DNA of 64,000 nucleotides from Acidicapsa dinghuensis. Lineage in GTDB: Bacteria > Acidobacteriota > Terriglobia > Terriglobales > Acidobacteriaceae. The DNA is taken from assembly GCF_025685685.1 (NCBI RefSeq), contig NZ_JAGSYH010000004.1, positions 682,001-746,000 of the forward strand, read 5' to 3'. Positions 44,507 to 52,576 of the stretch are shown here, piece by piece; the stretch's first letter is position 1, and each line of letters begins with the position of its first letter. The translations under genes were made by a program, and so were the position numbers. The notes under the pieces were generated by a model. The model had not been told where the DNA came from, did no database searches, and saw only the letters and a list, made by a program, of their open reading frames with translations.

Positions 44507-45967
44507 CTATACAGCCTCCTGCTCATCTTCGAAGACGTCATCCTCGTCTTCGTCGCGACCGTAGTCGACAGGTTCTTCAACATCAGCGGAAGGCACAAGA
44601 TCCTGCGGATCGGTGTAGGCCACGGGGCTCGTAAAGAGGCAAGGCTTCGAAGAAACCTCAGCAAAGCGGTTGCTCCCCAGAGGCACCCGTATCAGACCGT
44701 CTTCGTCGGCAAGCTGTGCCATTGCGGCAAGCATTCGATCGCGCCACGTGTCGTTCCACCAATCCTTGCATTGACTTCGGCGAGCAGCAGCCAAGCGTTT
44801 CTTGCTCTCCCAAAGGCTCGAACCGTCGTTGCTGAACAGAACATGGGGCTTGATGATGTAAGCCAAGGGAAAGATCGGATGAACAAGGGGACGGGATTGC
44901 ACTCCGAAGTGCCAGTATCGCTTCTTTGTTTCACCTGTCGTCGGATTCTTGCGCGTGCTGTATCCGACCATCGAGCGATATGTCTTTTGCCCTTGAGTCC
45001 CTGTGAAGAAGGCCTTATCCAACGGGATATGATCCTTCCTGAAATAGAGGCTCTTTGCCTTGTTGGCGAGCTCGTAGATCGGAAACAGGTGTTCTGCGAT
45101 CATTTGTTCCCACGCCATTCGCAGAAGCCGAAAGAGACTTTTCCCAAAGTCGGTCTCCTCGCGTAGCTTGGTCACTTCAAATGGCTTCGACTCTTCTGCG
45201 ATGTAGATGCCGGACCCAAGCCTGCCTTCGAAGTCGGACGCGTCGGCAAACGTCACCAAGGAAATTCCATCTTGGAATGCGGGGTAGGGGAGATCTTCCG
45301 TTGCCTCAACTTTGCCGATGCCGTGTCGGCTGAGTGAGTGGAAATAGACCTCCGATGGAAGCTGAACTATCGGGAACCAATTGGACCAGAGCTCTTCCTC
45401 TTCGCTCCGAATGCCAGCTGAAGCGCTGAACTGTGTCCGCCACCATTGGTTGACTGCGGACCGATCGAACGATGATGATTTCGGAACACCATCCAGTTCC
45501 AGCTTCTCGAGGAGGGTGGCTAACCCCGATGCCCAAGACCTCTCAAATGACACCGAGTTGACTCTCGTCAGTTCAATCGTGACGTCTCCATACGGCAGAT
45601 CATCGATGTGCAGAGGAATGATGAAGTCTTTAAGCTGCTCCCTGCGAGCCAGTGATTGCGCCAGATGCAGCTCTCTGAGTGGGCCATCCTTGGTATTTGA
45701 GGTACGGGAGAGGACATAAAGCACCTTGGCCGCCCGCTGGCGGATAACCGCCTCAATGTCGTCCCAGAAGACCTCGCCCCCCAGCAATTTAGTGAGGTCG
45801 CACCAGACCCTATATCCCTCATTGGCAAGCTGAAGCGCCAGCCACAACGTGAACTCGTTATCTTCGGGGTTGGCATGACTCAGCAAGAGCGTGTCCCGCT
45901 GTGCATGCGCTAGAGCTGTTGCCACCGCACACCTGAACTTTCTGTACGAGGTCGTTTTGATCTTCAA
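44507..45967 (-). CDS. TIR-APAZ NADase partner of short Argonaute (SPARTA)
   Basis: A 486-residue protein. The TIR domain (about 20-150) reads DTLLLSHANPEDNEFTLWLALQLANEGYRVWCDLTKLL, GGEVFWDDIEAVI (acidic residues 65-72 include the probable catalytic Glu) and LYVLSRTS. The APAZ region follows (about 190-455: YFHSLSRHGIGKVE, PAFQDGISLVTFADASDF, KTYRSMVGYSTRKN, WWNDTWRDRMLAAMAQL, IRVPLGSNRFAEVSSKP). The chain ends in a very acidic tail (VDYGRDEDEDDVFEDEQEAV), comparable with the nucleic-acid-mimicking tail known to restrain SPARTA. The start is a TTG eight bases from a palindrome, with no clear RBS; GTG 45925 is an alternative. Upon guide-target binding the complex depletes NAD+. Confidence 0.9.
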   Translation of the reverse strand: MKIKTTSYRKFRCAVATALAHAQRDTLLLSHANPEDNEFTLWLALQLANEGYRVWCDLTKLLGGEVFWDDIEAVIRQRAAKVLYVLSRTSNTKDGPLRELHLAQSLARREQLKDFIIPLHIDDLPYGDVTIELTRVNSVSFERSWASGLATLLEKLELDGVPKSSSFDRSAVNQWWRTQFSASAGIRSEEEELWSNWFPIVQLPSEVYFHSLSRHGIGKVEATEDLPYPAFQDGISLVTFADASDFEGRLGSGIYIAEESKPFEVTKLREETDFGKSLFRLLRMAWEQMIAEHLFPIYELANKAKSLYFRKDHIPLDKAFFTGTQGQKTYRSMVGYSTRKNPTTGETKKRYWHFGVQSRPLVHPIFPLAYIIKPHVLFSNDGSSLWESKKRLAAARRSQCKDWWNDTWRDRMLAAMAQLADEDGLIRVPLGSNRFAEVSSKPCLFTSPVAYTDPQDLVPSADVEEPVDYGRDEDEDDVFEDEQEAV

Positions 45968-45974
45968 TTGAATA

Positions 45975-45993
45975 TTACACCATTATGGTGTAA
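45975..45993. promoter_or_regulatory. Perfect 19-bp palindrome between SPARTA and the RHH regulator
   Basis: TTACACCATTATGGTGTAA: two 9-base arms around a single T. It occupies the centre of the 54-base divergent spacer between tir-apaz and the ribbon-helix-helix gene, so a bound regulator could repress both. Confidence 0.75.
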
Positions 45994-46021
45994 AGTGGTG
46001 CATGAATCAGCGCGGAGCACA

Positions 46022-46234
46022 ATGCCGTCCTCAAAGCACAGAAAAGGCGGAGTCGTTTCAGCTGCCGGTGGAACGGCGGTTCGCGCTTCGGTGAGCTTCC
46101 CTCCCGACTTGTATCAACTGCTCGAAGACATCGCCCACCACAAGAAGGTCTCTCTGGCCTGGGTGATCCGTGAAGCGGCAGAGCGGTACGCGGCGGTCGA
46201 ACGATTGCCGGTAAATCTGGCGGAGAAGCCCTGA
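46022..46234 (+). CDS. Ribbon-helix-helix (CopG-type) regulator divergent from SPARTA
   Basis: A 70-residue protein from ATG 46022 (RBS GGAG six bases upstream). A basic N-terminal arm (PSSKHRKGGVVSAAGG) precedes the RHH fold: strand TAVRASVSFPPDLYQLLEDIAHHKKVSLAWVIREAAERYAA. It forms dimers that grip the major groove with paired strands. The perfect palindrome 29 bases upstream is the natural operator. It may silence SPARTA, whose NADase would be toxic if overproduced; this is inference from position. The frame extends upstream to 45968, but that part has no RBS and overlaps the operator. Confidence 0.75.
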   Translation: MPSSKHRKGGVVSAAGGTAVRASVSFPPDLYQLLEDIAHHKKVSLAWVIREAAERYAAVERLPVNLAEKP

Positions 46235-46362
46235 CACAACCAGCTGCATCATCGCGGCGGCTCGGAACATGGATCGATCACACACCCCGCTCAGTCGAGG
46301 TCCGTATACTAAACACATCAAAAGGGTAAAGAGCTATTTGGGGGCAGGTCGCCGGTCGTCGA

Positions 46363-46393
46363 GTAGCCAATTGGCCACTGACCAATTGGCTAC
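46363..46393. promoter_or_regulatory. Inverted repeat of two CCAATTGG boxes upstream of an Xre gene
   Basis: GTAGCCAATTGG (46363-46374) and CCAATTGGCTAC (46382-46393) pair perfectly. Each arm carries the self-complementary CCAATTGG, giving two sites 19 bases apart and ending 22 bases before the Xre start codon. Confidence 0.65.
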
Positions 46394-46415
46394 ATCCAGA
46401 CATGATGCTGGGTAG

Positions 46416-46736
46416 ATGGCTCAAAGTCCGAAAACTACGATCGCTCCACTGGACTCTCTGCGAGCCATTATCCGCGACAAACGTAAAGGCCTCGAACTCA
46501 CCCAGGAGCAGCTTAGTTTTCTCACCGGATACGACCGCACGTACATTAACAGGGTGGAAAGAGGCAAACGTAACCCGTCCTTCACAGCAATCCTGAACAT
46601 TTGCAGCGTGCTTCGCCTTACGCCATCGGCGACAATGCGGGCGATTGAGGCAGAGGCAGGGTTCGAGTTCATTTCCGAACAGCAGCTGGCGATAGGCCTT
46701 CTCAAGCGAAAGCGTGTTGCCAAGTTCAAGAGATAA
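46416..46736 (+). CDS. Xre-family helix-turn-helix regulator (paralogue A)
   Basis: A 106-residue regulator with an N-terminal Xre domain: SLRAIIRDKRKGLELTQEQLSFLTGYDRTYINRVERGKRNPSFTAILNICSVL. The tail (TPSATMRAIEAEAGFEFISEQQLAIGLLKRKRVAKFKR) is basic. It is paralogous to the protein at 47757-48089: both share the layout and the xMxxIExEAGFE motif after the HTH. Operators CCAATTGG lie just upstream, so autoregulation is likely. Not linked to a toxin; the next gene is convergent. Confidence 0.82.
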   Translation: MAQSPKTTIAPLDSLRAIIRDKRKGLELTQEQLSFLTGYDRTYINRVERGKRNPSFTAILNICSVLRLTPSATMRAIEAEAGFEFISEQQLAIGLLKRKRVAKFKR

Positions 46737-46771
46737 TCGTGACCGCCTAGCCTCGTGGGCGCCTAGCCGCT

Positions 46772-47056
46772 TCAAGATGGGAAAAAGTAACTTACAGGTT
46801 TGCTGTAAATCTGCGCCAATTCCAGCAGTTCCGTCACGTCTATCGTGCGCTGGCCACTCTCGCACTTGGTCATAAAGTTCGGTGAGCGACCCATCATGCT
46901 GGAGACCTGATGTTGCGTCAAACCCTTCTTCTCGCGCGCAGCGATGAGTCGTTCCAAAAGCGTGTCGTAGGCCCCTTGGAACTTGGCCGTCCTCGCTTTG
47001 CGTGATTTTCGAGTCTCTGCGGGCTTGGCTTTCTTCACAGATGACAGTTTTGCCAA
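46772..47056 (-). CDS. Xre-family helix-turn-helix regulator
   Basis: 94 residues, apparently from a TTG. A Lys/Arg-rich arm (SSVKKAKPAETRKSRKARTAKF) precedes a standard Xre HTH: LLERLIAAREKKGLTQHQVSSMMGRSPNFMTKCESGQRTIDVTELLELAQIY, ending KPVSYFFPS. It is a stand-alone DNA-binding protein of the cI/Cro type. A later start is possible because the basic arm is unusually long. Convergent with the preceding Xre gene; no partner visible. Confidence 0.75.
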   Translation of the reverse strand: MAKLSSVKKAKPAETRKSRKARTAKFQGAYDTLLERLIAAREKKGLTQHQVSSMMGRSPNFMTKCESGQRTIDVTELLELAQIYSKPVSYFFPS

Positions 47057-47431
47057 CCCACGTTAAAGTACCTAATAAGGACTACCCGCGTGGGAGCGTC
47101 TGTCGACCAAACGGCAATTCCTTGCTTCGAAAAAGCCATGTCGAGAAAATGTAGACAATTGGCGACTCTGACTGGTAAACATACTTGCATGCGCCACTTC
47201 GTTCCGAGCGGGGGCGAAGTGATTTGCTACTACCTGTCGTGACGATCCGAATTCCAGGGCTTCCGGGGAGTGAAGCGCCGGGCTTCTCCATCGTCTCAAG
47301 GTTCAAAGGGGGTTCGGCATTCCCGAACCCTCTTCTTTGACATCCTCTTTGGTGCCTTGCGCTCAGTATGCGCGCGCCAACTTGTGCCCTTCTCCACACG
47401 GGAATAATGAATCCACGTTAGAATCAGGCGC
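47057..47431. other. Intergenic region, no gene supported
   Basis: About 375 bases. Longer - strand frames (for example 47399 to 47082) have unnatural composition. No structure of note. Confidence 0.35.
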
Positions 47432-47626
47432 ATGGATCTGGCGAAGCTGCTGCTCGAAATTGACAATGAGATCGACCGGCTCAGGCAAGTCCGTGAGCTC
47501 CTGGCCGGAAACAGCCCCTCGCAACCGGCCACGCGGCGAAAGAAGCGCACCCTGAGTCCGGAGGCCCGCGCCAGAATTGCGGAGGCGCAGCGGCGCAGAT
47601 GGTCAAAGGCGAAGTCTGGACTCTGA
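47432..47626 (+). CDS. Small basic protein, 64 aa
   Basis: A short protein with an amphipathic helix (DLAKLLLEIDNEIDRLRQVRELL) and a basic C-terminal segment KKRTLSPEARARIAEAQRRRWSKAKSGL. The SPEAR.RI..AQR.RW pattern is typical of small acidobacterial proteins that I have no function for; it resembles a nucleic-acid-binding AT-hook-like tail. Composition and register are protein-like, so I regard it as real. Confidence 0.6.
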   Translation: MDLAKLLLEIDNEIDRLRQVRELLAGNSPSQPATRRKKRTLSPEARARIAEAQRRRWSKAKSGL

Positions 47627-47708
47627 CCTGCCATTCGAAGATAGGGCTTAGCGATTCGATGAGCGACTCCGCATAGAATCTAACTCGCTGAATCGATTGC
47701 GATTCTGT

Positions 47709-47737
47709 GGGACAATTGTCCCAGCACAATTGTCCCC
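47709..47737. promoter_or_regulatory. Two ACAATTGT operators upstream of Xre paralogue B
   Basis: GGGACAATTGTCCC (47709-47722, perfect palindrome) and GCACAATTGTCCCC (47724-47737), 15 bases apart. They end 19 bases before the start codon at 47757. Confidence 0.7.
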
Positions 47738-47756
47738 GCCCGGCCATGCTTGATCT

Positions 47757-48089
47757 ATGGCTCAGGGCGAACGACAAACGATCACCCCGCAAGATGCGGT
47801 TCGGGCTGTGATCATCAAGGGAAGGAATCGACTGGGCCTGTCCCGAGATCAACTGGCATTCCTCGCCGGCTACGACCAATCCTCGATCAGAAAAATCGAG
47901 AATGGAACCCGCAATGCCTCCCTGGCCGCGATTTTCAATCTCTTCGGAGTCCTTGGCCTAAGTCCGTCGACCGTTATGAAGCGGATCGAAAGGGAGGCTG
48001 GCTTTGAGATCATGCCTCGGACTCGTATTCAACAGATTCTCGAAGCAGAAGGCAATCGCCGGCGCCCAAAGAAATACCGCGACCGTTAG
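47757..48089 (+). CDS. Xre-family helix-turn-helix regulator (paralogue B)
   Basis: 110 residues: ITPQDAVRAVIIKGRNRLGLSRDQLAFLAGYDQSSIRKIENGTRNASLAAIFNLFGVLGLSPSTVMKRIEREAGFEIM, then a basic C-terminal tail. It is the closest paralogue of the 46416-46736 protein. Both have CAATTG-centred palindromes upstream, but with different flanks (GACAATTGTC here, GCCAATTGGC there), suggesting two regulators that separated in specificity. A third ACAATTGT site follows the gene at 48094-48107. Confidence 0.82.
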   Translation: MAQGERQTITPQDAVRAVIIKGRNRLGLSRDQLAFLAGYDQSSIRKIENGTRNASLAAIFNLFGVLGLSPSTVMKRIEREAGFEIMPRTRIQQILEAEGNRRRPKKYRDR

Positions 48090-48093
48090 TCCT

Positions 48094-48107
48094 GAGACAA
48101 TTGTCCC
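48094..48107. promoter_or_regulatory. Third ACAATTGT site, downstream of Xre paralogue B
   Basis: GAGACAATTGTCCC, 13 of 14 bases as in the upstream operator, starting four bases after the stop codon. It could let paralogue B act on the next transcription unit. Confidence 0.55.
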
Positions 48108-48472
48108 ATCGGCCGGCCCACCGCAAAAGCGCTAATCTGGTCACAGCCGGTACCCAGTGCCAAATTTTCGGGGCGCGACTGCCTCGCTTTTCATACGACT
48201 TCCAGTCACCGCTCTTAGTCCTGCCCCAAACGTCTTTGATTGAAACGCATGGTTATCACGGACTCCGGGAACTGAGAGGATAACGGCGTGTGCACAAGTG
48301 AAAAATCTTTGAAAAGCGCCACCGAAGTGTGTCTCAGATTCTGGCAATACTGGCATACTTGAAGCGTAGTATTTTGCCAGTTGCGGATATAATCCGACTA
48401 CAGGCAACGCGCATTGCATCGGCTATCCCGCTCGATCCTGACCCAGACTGCGACTCCCCCGCACGGAGTTCT
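48108..48472 (+). promoter_or_regulatory. Upstream region of the response regulator with inverted repeat and TATAAT
   Basis: CTGGCAATACT (48341-48351) is mirrored by AGTATTTTGCCAG (48368-48380) with a two-base bulge. TATAAT at 48388-48393 is a consensus -10 without a clear -35, consistent with activation from the inverted repeat. Otherwise no gene. Confidence 0.45.
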
Positions 48473-49210
48473 ATGAAATCGCTGCTTCTCGTCGATGACG
48501 AGTTGGAGATGAGTGTCGAAATTAAGCGAAAGCTTGAAAGGGCCAAATTCCACGTTGAGCTGGCCCGAGACGTTGAGTCAGCCCAGGATCTGGTAGATAA
48601 GACCCATTTCGATCTGATCATCCTCGACCTCAACCTGAAAGAGGAAAACGAGGGGAGTCCTAACCCTGCTCACGGGACCGGGCTAGTGCGGCAGTTTCGC
48701 GCCGCCGGCATCAATGTGCCGATACTCGTCCACTCCGTGATGTCAGGTGAGTTTCACATGACCGCATCGCTCGATGCAGGAGCCGACGAATACATCATCA
48801 AGCGCGGCGAATCCTTCCGGGTGCTTTTGGCTCGTATTCAAGCCCATTTCCGACGAGATGAGCGACTACTTGGGACAAAATCGCCCACGACGCGGTGGGT
48901 CGCGACGAATCAGATCAAGGTGGACCGCCAGGAGAGGCAGCTGGCAGTTGGCACTACTTTCATCGAATTGAGCGTGCAGCAGACGAAGATCATGGCCGCC
49001 CTCGCAGCGAGTCCGTCAAAGATCTTCACTTCCGAAGAGTTGCTCGCGATCGCATGGGGGAAGGACGTACGGCGCGAAACATCCGCGCTCGATACGATTC
49101 TCTATCGCCTTCGCCAAAAGTTCGAAAAGGCAAATGTCCAGGACCTGATTGAGAATGTCCGGGGACAGGGCTACCGGCTGGCGGTGACCAGCGTGGCAGC
49201 GGCCCAGTAA
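48473..49210 (+). CDS. OmpR/PhoB-type response regulator (orphan)
   Basis: 245 residues from ATG 48473, GGAG six bases upstream. The receiver domain holds the acidic pair Asp8-Asp9, phosphoacceptor Asp52 (DLIILDLNL), Ser88 and Lys110 (EYIIKRGE). An eight-residue insertion lies after Asp52 (KEENEGSPNPAHG). The C-terminal winged helix (about 145-240) reads LAVGTTFIELSVQQTKIMAALAASPSKIFTSEELLAIAWG and ALDTILYRLRQKFEKANVQDLIENVRGQGYRL. No kinase is adjacent; it may serve a remote one. It precedes the sigma-factor fusion by 306 bases on the same strand. Confidence 0.88.
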   Translation: MKSLLLVDDELEMSVEIKRKLERAKFHVELARDVESAQDLVDKTHFDLIILDLNLKEENEGSPNPAHGTGLVRQFRAAGINVPILVHSVMSGEFHMTASLDAGADEYIIKRGESFRVLLARIQAHFRRDERLLGTKSPTTRWVATNQIKVDRQERQLAVGTTFIELSVQQTKIMAALAASPSKIFTSEELLAIAWGKDVRRETSALDTILYRLRQKFEKANVQDLIENVRGQGYRLAVTSVAAAQ

Positions 49211-49516
49211 CAGCCTTCAGTAACCGATTCCAATTCTCCTCCTGGTGCAAGCCTGGTTGCTCCGGATCATCCGCGCTTTCAAGACCGGTGCGCCCTCTCC
49301 TAAGGCTCGGCATTCCATCCTCACCTGACGCGGACTCCTGCTCACCCGAGCAGACGAAATAGATCTTTCCTTGAGGCTGAGCACTGCTTCGAGTTGCAAA
49401 GTTCACGATCTTGCAGAACTGTCGCTTCTTGCGGAGCCAGAGAGGACGGACGCGAGCAACCTACGTGTGAGTACACAGTGTTCGCAAAACATCAGAAAAC
49501 GCGTTCCAATCCGTAG
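49211..49516. other. Intergenic region ahead of the sigma fusion
   Basis: About 300 bases, no supported gene or clear promoter motif. Confidence 0.35.
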
Positions 49517-52500
49517 ATGAAGGTAAAGGGGACAATCTTGGGCTCACACAAGATTCATCGAGTGGAACGAGCGGCGGATCGAGAAAAGGTCTTTCTCGAT
49601 CAGTATGAATGGCTGTTCCGCCGCGCCCTTCGACTTTCTCGCGGTGAGCGTACAGAAGCGGAGGACCTGGTTCACGATTGCTATGTCCGATTTGTCCAGG
49701 CGTCCTCCGACATTCAGTTGGACGACGAAGACCGCTTGCGAGGCTACCTTCACCGGACACTTCAACATTTGGCGCATTCAAACTACGAGAGCAAGGGGCG
49801 CGATGCCTTCAGCAGCCTTGAAGTGGTGGACTACGACTCGGCGGAGTTTGCCCTCACATCCGTGGACCGCTCAAACCTTCTCTATATTCGTAGCGATCTC
49901 GCGGGAATCTGCGACTACTGTTGTCTACGCCGCAAGACATCTCGTGCGGGGAGTGTTCTAATATTCCGATTCTTTCTCAACTACTATCCATCCGAGATCG
50001 TACGCCTGCTGAAGATTTCAAGTGCTGCCGTCTACAAGCTGACCGAAACAGGGAGACTCGAAGCGAAGGCGTTCCTCACACGCCCAGAGGGGCTCCACTT
50101 TCTCGGGTCTAACGCCCGCCCCTCAAGCTCATTCTCGCGGCGTTTTCTTCCCGAGTCACCGACCGCTCTTTTCGCCGAGCTAAAGCGGCGCATTTTCGCC
50201 GAGCCGGAAGGCGCCTGTTTCGCTCCGGGCCGTCTCGAGCAACTCTATGCTTCAGACTCTCAAGAACAGTTGACGACTCGGGACGTCGCCCACCTGGCGA
50301 GCTGTCGCACATGTCTTGAAAGGGCAAACCACTTGCTTCGACTACTAGGCCTTCCTCCATGGTTCTCGGATTTCAACGATCCTAATGACGGTGAACCACC
50401 ACGGTCTTCAGGTGCCAAGCAGGAACCGTTGACCCGAATGCGGAAAAAGGCACGGGACGTCCATGAACACCGTCCGAGGAATCTCGAGCTGGTGATTGAC
50501 GGCGAGGTCTATAGCGCCCAGCAAATTACCTCGGCGAAGAGCCACTTCCAAATCAAGCTCAACTCGTCGTCAATACCGCGGTTTATTGAGGTGAGAAGCG
50601 AACAGAGAGTTCGTCTATTGTGCCTGGATGTTCAGAACTACGACGCGGCCGAAGTCATTCAACTCGAAGCTGAAGCCGCTCTGAGTGATGATCGAGTTCT
50701 CTCCCTCGAACTCGATCTTGGAGGTGGAGTGCCGATCGTAGATGTGAGCTATTACGATCCGATTCTCGAACCCCTCAATGACGATTGGGCGCATGAAGAC
50801 GAGTTGCGCCCGCCGGTCTACCCCAAGACACATACGTCAGCAACGCCTACTCGAGAGCCCGCGCTGGTACGGAGAGTCAGATCGATACTCTCTTCGTGGT
50901 TCGCGAGGTCTGATTCTAGTTGGCCCCTGAGTGTGCTTGGTGCTACTACCGTAGTCGGTCTGATCGCGTTCGGGGCTCTTTGGATCAGCCAACCTGAACA
51001 CAAATCTCCTGTTCAACCTCAGGCGATAGAACTTCTCGCTGAGTCTCAACGTAAAGCGGACAGCGCGATCCCTCTCAGGGGAGCCGCTCATCGAACGTTC
51101 TCTCTTGAGATTCGCTCACAAGATGGTAGCGTCATCGAGTCGGGCACGATCGACACACTCCACAGCAATTCCCCCAAGCGCAGCGCCGCCCGATACCACG
51201 ACGCTCATGGGAACCTTCTCGCGGGCCGTTGGGAGGATTCTTCGGGAAGCGTAACCACCTACTCAAGGAAAACTGGTATTCACCGTCCTTCTGGCGAAAC
51301 CACCCAACTTACTTCGTCCAACGCATGGACACATGTTCCCGAAGCCAAAGACTTCGAGGAACTGAGTGCCGATGCGAAAGACCTGCGCGTCAAACGCGAC
51401 ACGAACGCCTTCGACATCACATTTGAGAATCATGACATCGCGAATCGGAGTACGGCTCTCGTCTCAGCTGACCTAGTGCTCACTGCCGACTCCATGCGCC
51501 CGGTTCGCGAAACGCTCCTCCTACGCGACGGAGACATGACACTTCAGTATCAGTTCCGTGAATTGAGATACGAGGTGCTCCCCTCCAACAGAGTGGTTGA
51601 TCGTGATTTCGAGCCGGCCCCTTCGATATTGGAGAGCAGTGCCACGAGTCCTCACGATCCACAGAGATCCGGTGGAGACTCAGCGCACCTCGCTCTCGAA
51701 GCGCTGCAGCTCCTCGACAATCTTGGATCGCACGTGGAGCAGATTGTCAATCTGGAGCGCAAGCCGGATGGGACAATTACATTGAATGGAGTCTTTCCGA
51801 CTTCATCCCAGAAATCTTCGGTCGAGCATATTTTCGAAGCGCTTCACGGAGGCCAGAAACTCCGACTCTCCCTTCACGCGAGCGATGAGCCTACAAGCGC
51901 AGCAGCCACATCCCGTCCGATAAGTATCGAATCGCTGGCACCTGTCGATCTTGGGTCACAGCGAATTCCATTTGATCCGGAGCTTCGCACAGGGCTAACG
52001 GCTGAAGGGTTCGTGGGCACCCAGCTCGATGACCGCGTTCGCGTAGTCGCAAGCAGTATTGCCACTCGCGGCGCTCAACTCCATCGCGAAGCGTGGTCAA
52101 TCTGTCAAATCGCGGCTACTGATTTCACGTCCGATGAGCTTCGACAGATGGCGCCGCAAGACCAGATGCTCTGGCTGACGCTGCTAGACAAACATCTCCA
52201 AAGCTTCGAGCAGCAGAACGCGCTCCTTCGCTCAGATCTCACTCATGTGCAACAAGACCCCAATGCACGTTCGCCCGCAACGCCGATCGCGATCTCACCG
52301 TTGCCCAACCCTGACGAACTAGGTAGAGCCACAGTTCTCCTTAACCACAACACAGAAAGGCTGGACCGTCTGCTCACGGCCGGCTTTACGCTATCGCCAT
52401 CCGGACTCCCCGCGAACGTCAACCTTGCTACCGTCACGCAATTGACATCCAATCTCGAAACCGAAGAGCGGTCGCTTCGTGAAACCATCGAGCGCCTCTA

Positions 52501-52531
52501 TCTGTCGGAGAGAGCTGACGTCAAAGAGTAA
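49517..52531 (+). CDS. ECF sigma factor fused to zinc anti-sigma motif, one transmembrane helix and large outer domain
   Basis: The 1004-residue protein starts with an ECF-type sigma module: region 2 (about 20-90; DQYEWLFRRALRLSRGERTEAEDLVHDCYVRFVQ) and region 4 (about 145-190; RFFLNYYPSEIVRLLKISSAAVYKLTETGRLEAKAFL). Then VAHLASCRTCLERANHLL (His259-x3-Cys263-x2-Cys266), the zinc anti-sigma signature. A strand-rich domain (320-420) and one transmembrane helix (about 470-491, LSVLGATTVVGLIAFGALWI) follow. Residues 492-1004 would be extracytoplasmic; they include RTFSLEIRSQDGSVIESGTID and two helical stretches (LLDNLGSHVEQIVNLERKPDG). A TonB receptor follows after 45 bases. Sigma, anti-sigma and membrane sensor in one chain is unusual; release by proteolysis is inferred. 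Confidence 0.75.
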   Translation: MKVKGTILGSHKIHRVERAADREKVFLDQYEWLFRRALRLSRGERTEAEDLVHDCYVRFVQASSDIQLDDEDRLRGYLHRTLQHLAHSNYESKGRDAFSSLEVVDYDSAEFALTSVDRSNLLYIRSDLAGICDYCCLRRKTSRAGSVLIFRFFLNYYPSEIVRLLKISSAAVYKLTETGRLEAKAFLTRPEGLHFLGSNARPSSSFSRRFLPESPTALFAELKRRIFAEPEGACFAPGRLEQLYASDSQEQLTTRDVAHLASCRTCLERANHLLRLLGLPPWFSDFNDPNDGEPPRSSGAKQEPLTRMRKKARDVHEHRPRNLELVIDGEVYSAQQITSAKSHFQIKLNSSSIPRFIEVRSEQRVRLLCLDVQNYDAAEVIQLEAEAALSDDRVLSLELDLGGGVPIVDVSYYDPILEPLNDDWAHEDELRPPVYPKTHTSATPTREPALVRRVRSILSSWFARSDSSWPLSVLGATTVVGLIAFGALWISQPEHKSPVQPQAIELLAESQRKADSAIPLRGAAHRTFSLEIRSQDGSVIESGTIDTLHSNSPKRSAARYHDAHGNLLAGRWEDSSGSVTTYSRKTGIHRPSGETTQLTSSNAWTHVPEAKDFEELSADAKDLRVKRDTNAFDITFENHDIANRSTALVSADLVLTADSMRPVRETLLLRDGDMTLQYQFRELRYEVLPSNRVVDRDFEPAPSILESSATSPHDPQRSGGDSAHLALEALQLLDNLGSHVEQIVNLERKPDGTITLNGVFPTSSQKSSVEHIFEALHGGQKLRLSLHASDEPTSAAATSRPISIESLAPVDLGSQRIPFDPELRTGLTAEGFVGTQLDDRVRVVASSIATRGAQLHREAWSICQIAATDFTSDELRQMAPQDQMLWLTLLDKHLQSFEQQNALLRSDLTHVQQDPNARSPATPIAISPLPNPDELGRATVLLNHNTERLDRLLTAGFTLSPSGLPANVNLATVTQLTSNLETEERSLRETIERLYLSERADVKE

Positions 52532-52576
52532 CGAACAGCACCCTTCAGTTTCGGCTGTGAAAGCCTCAGGAGATTT

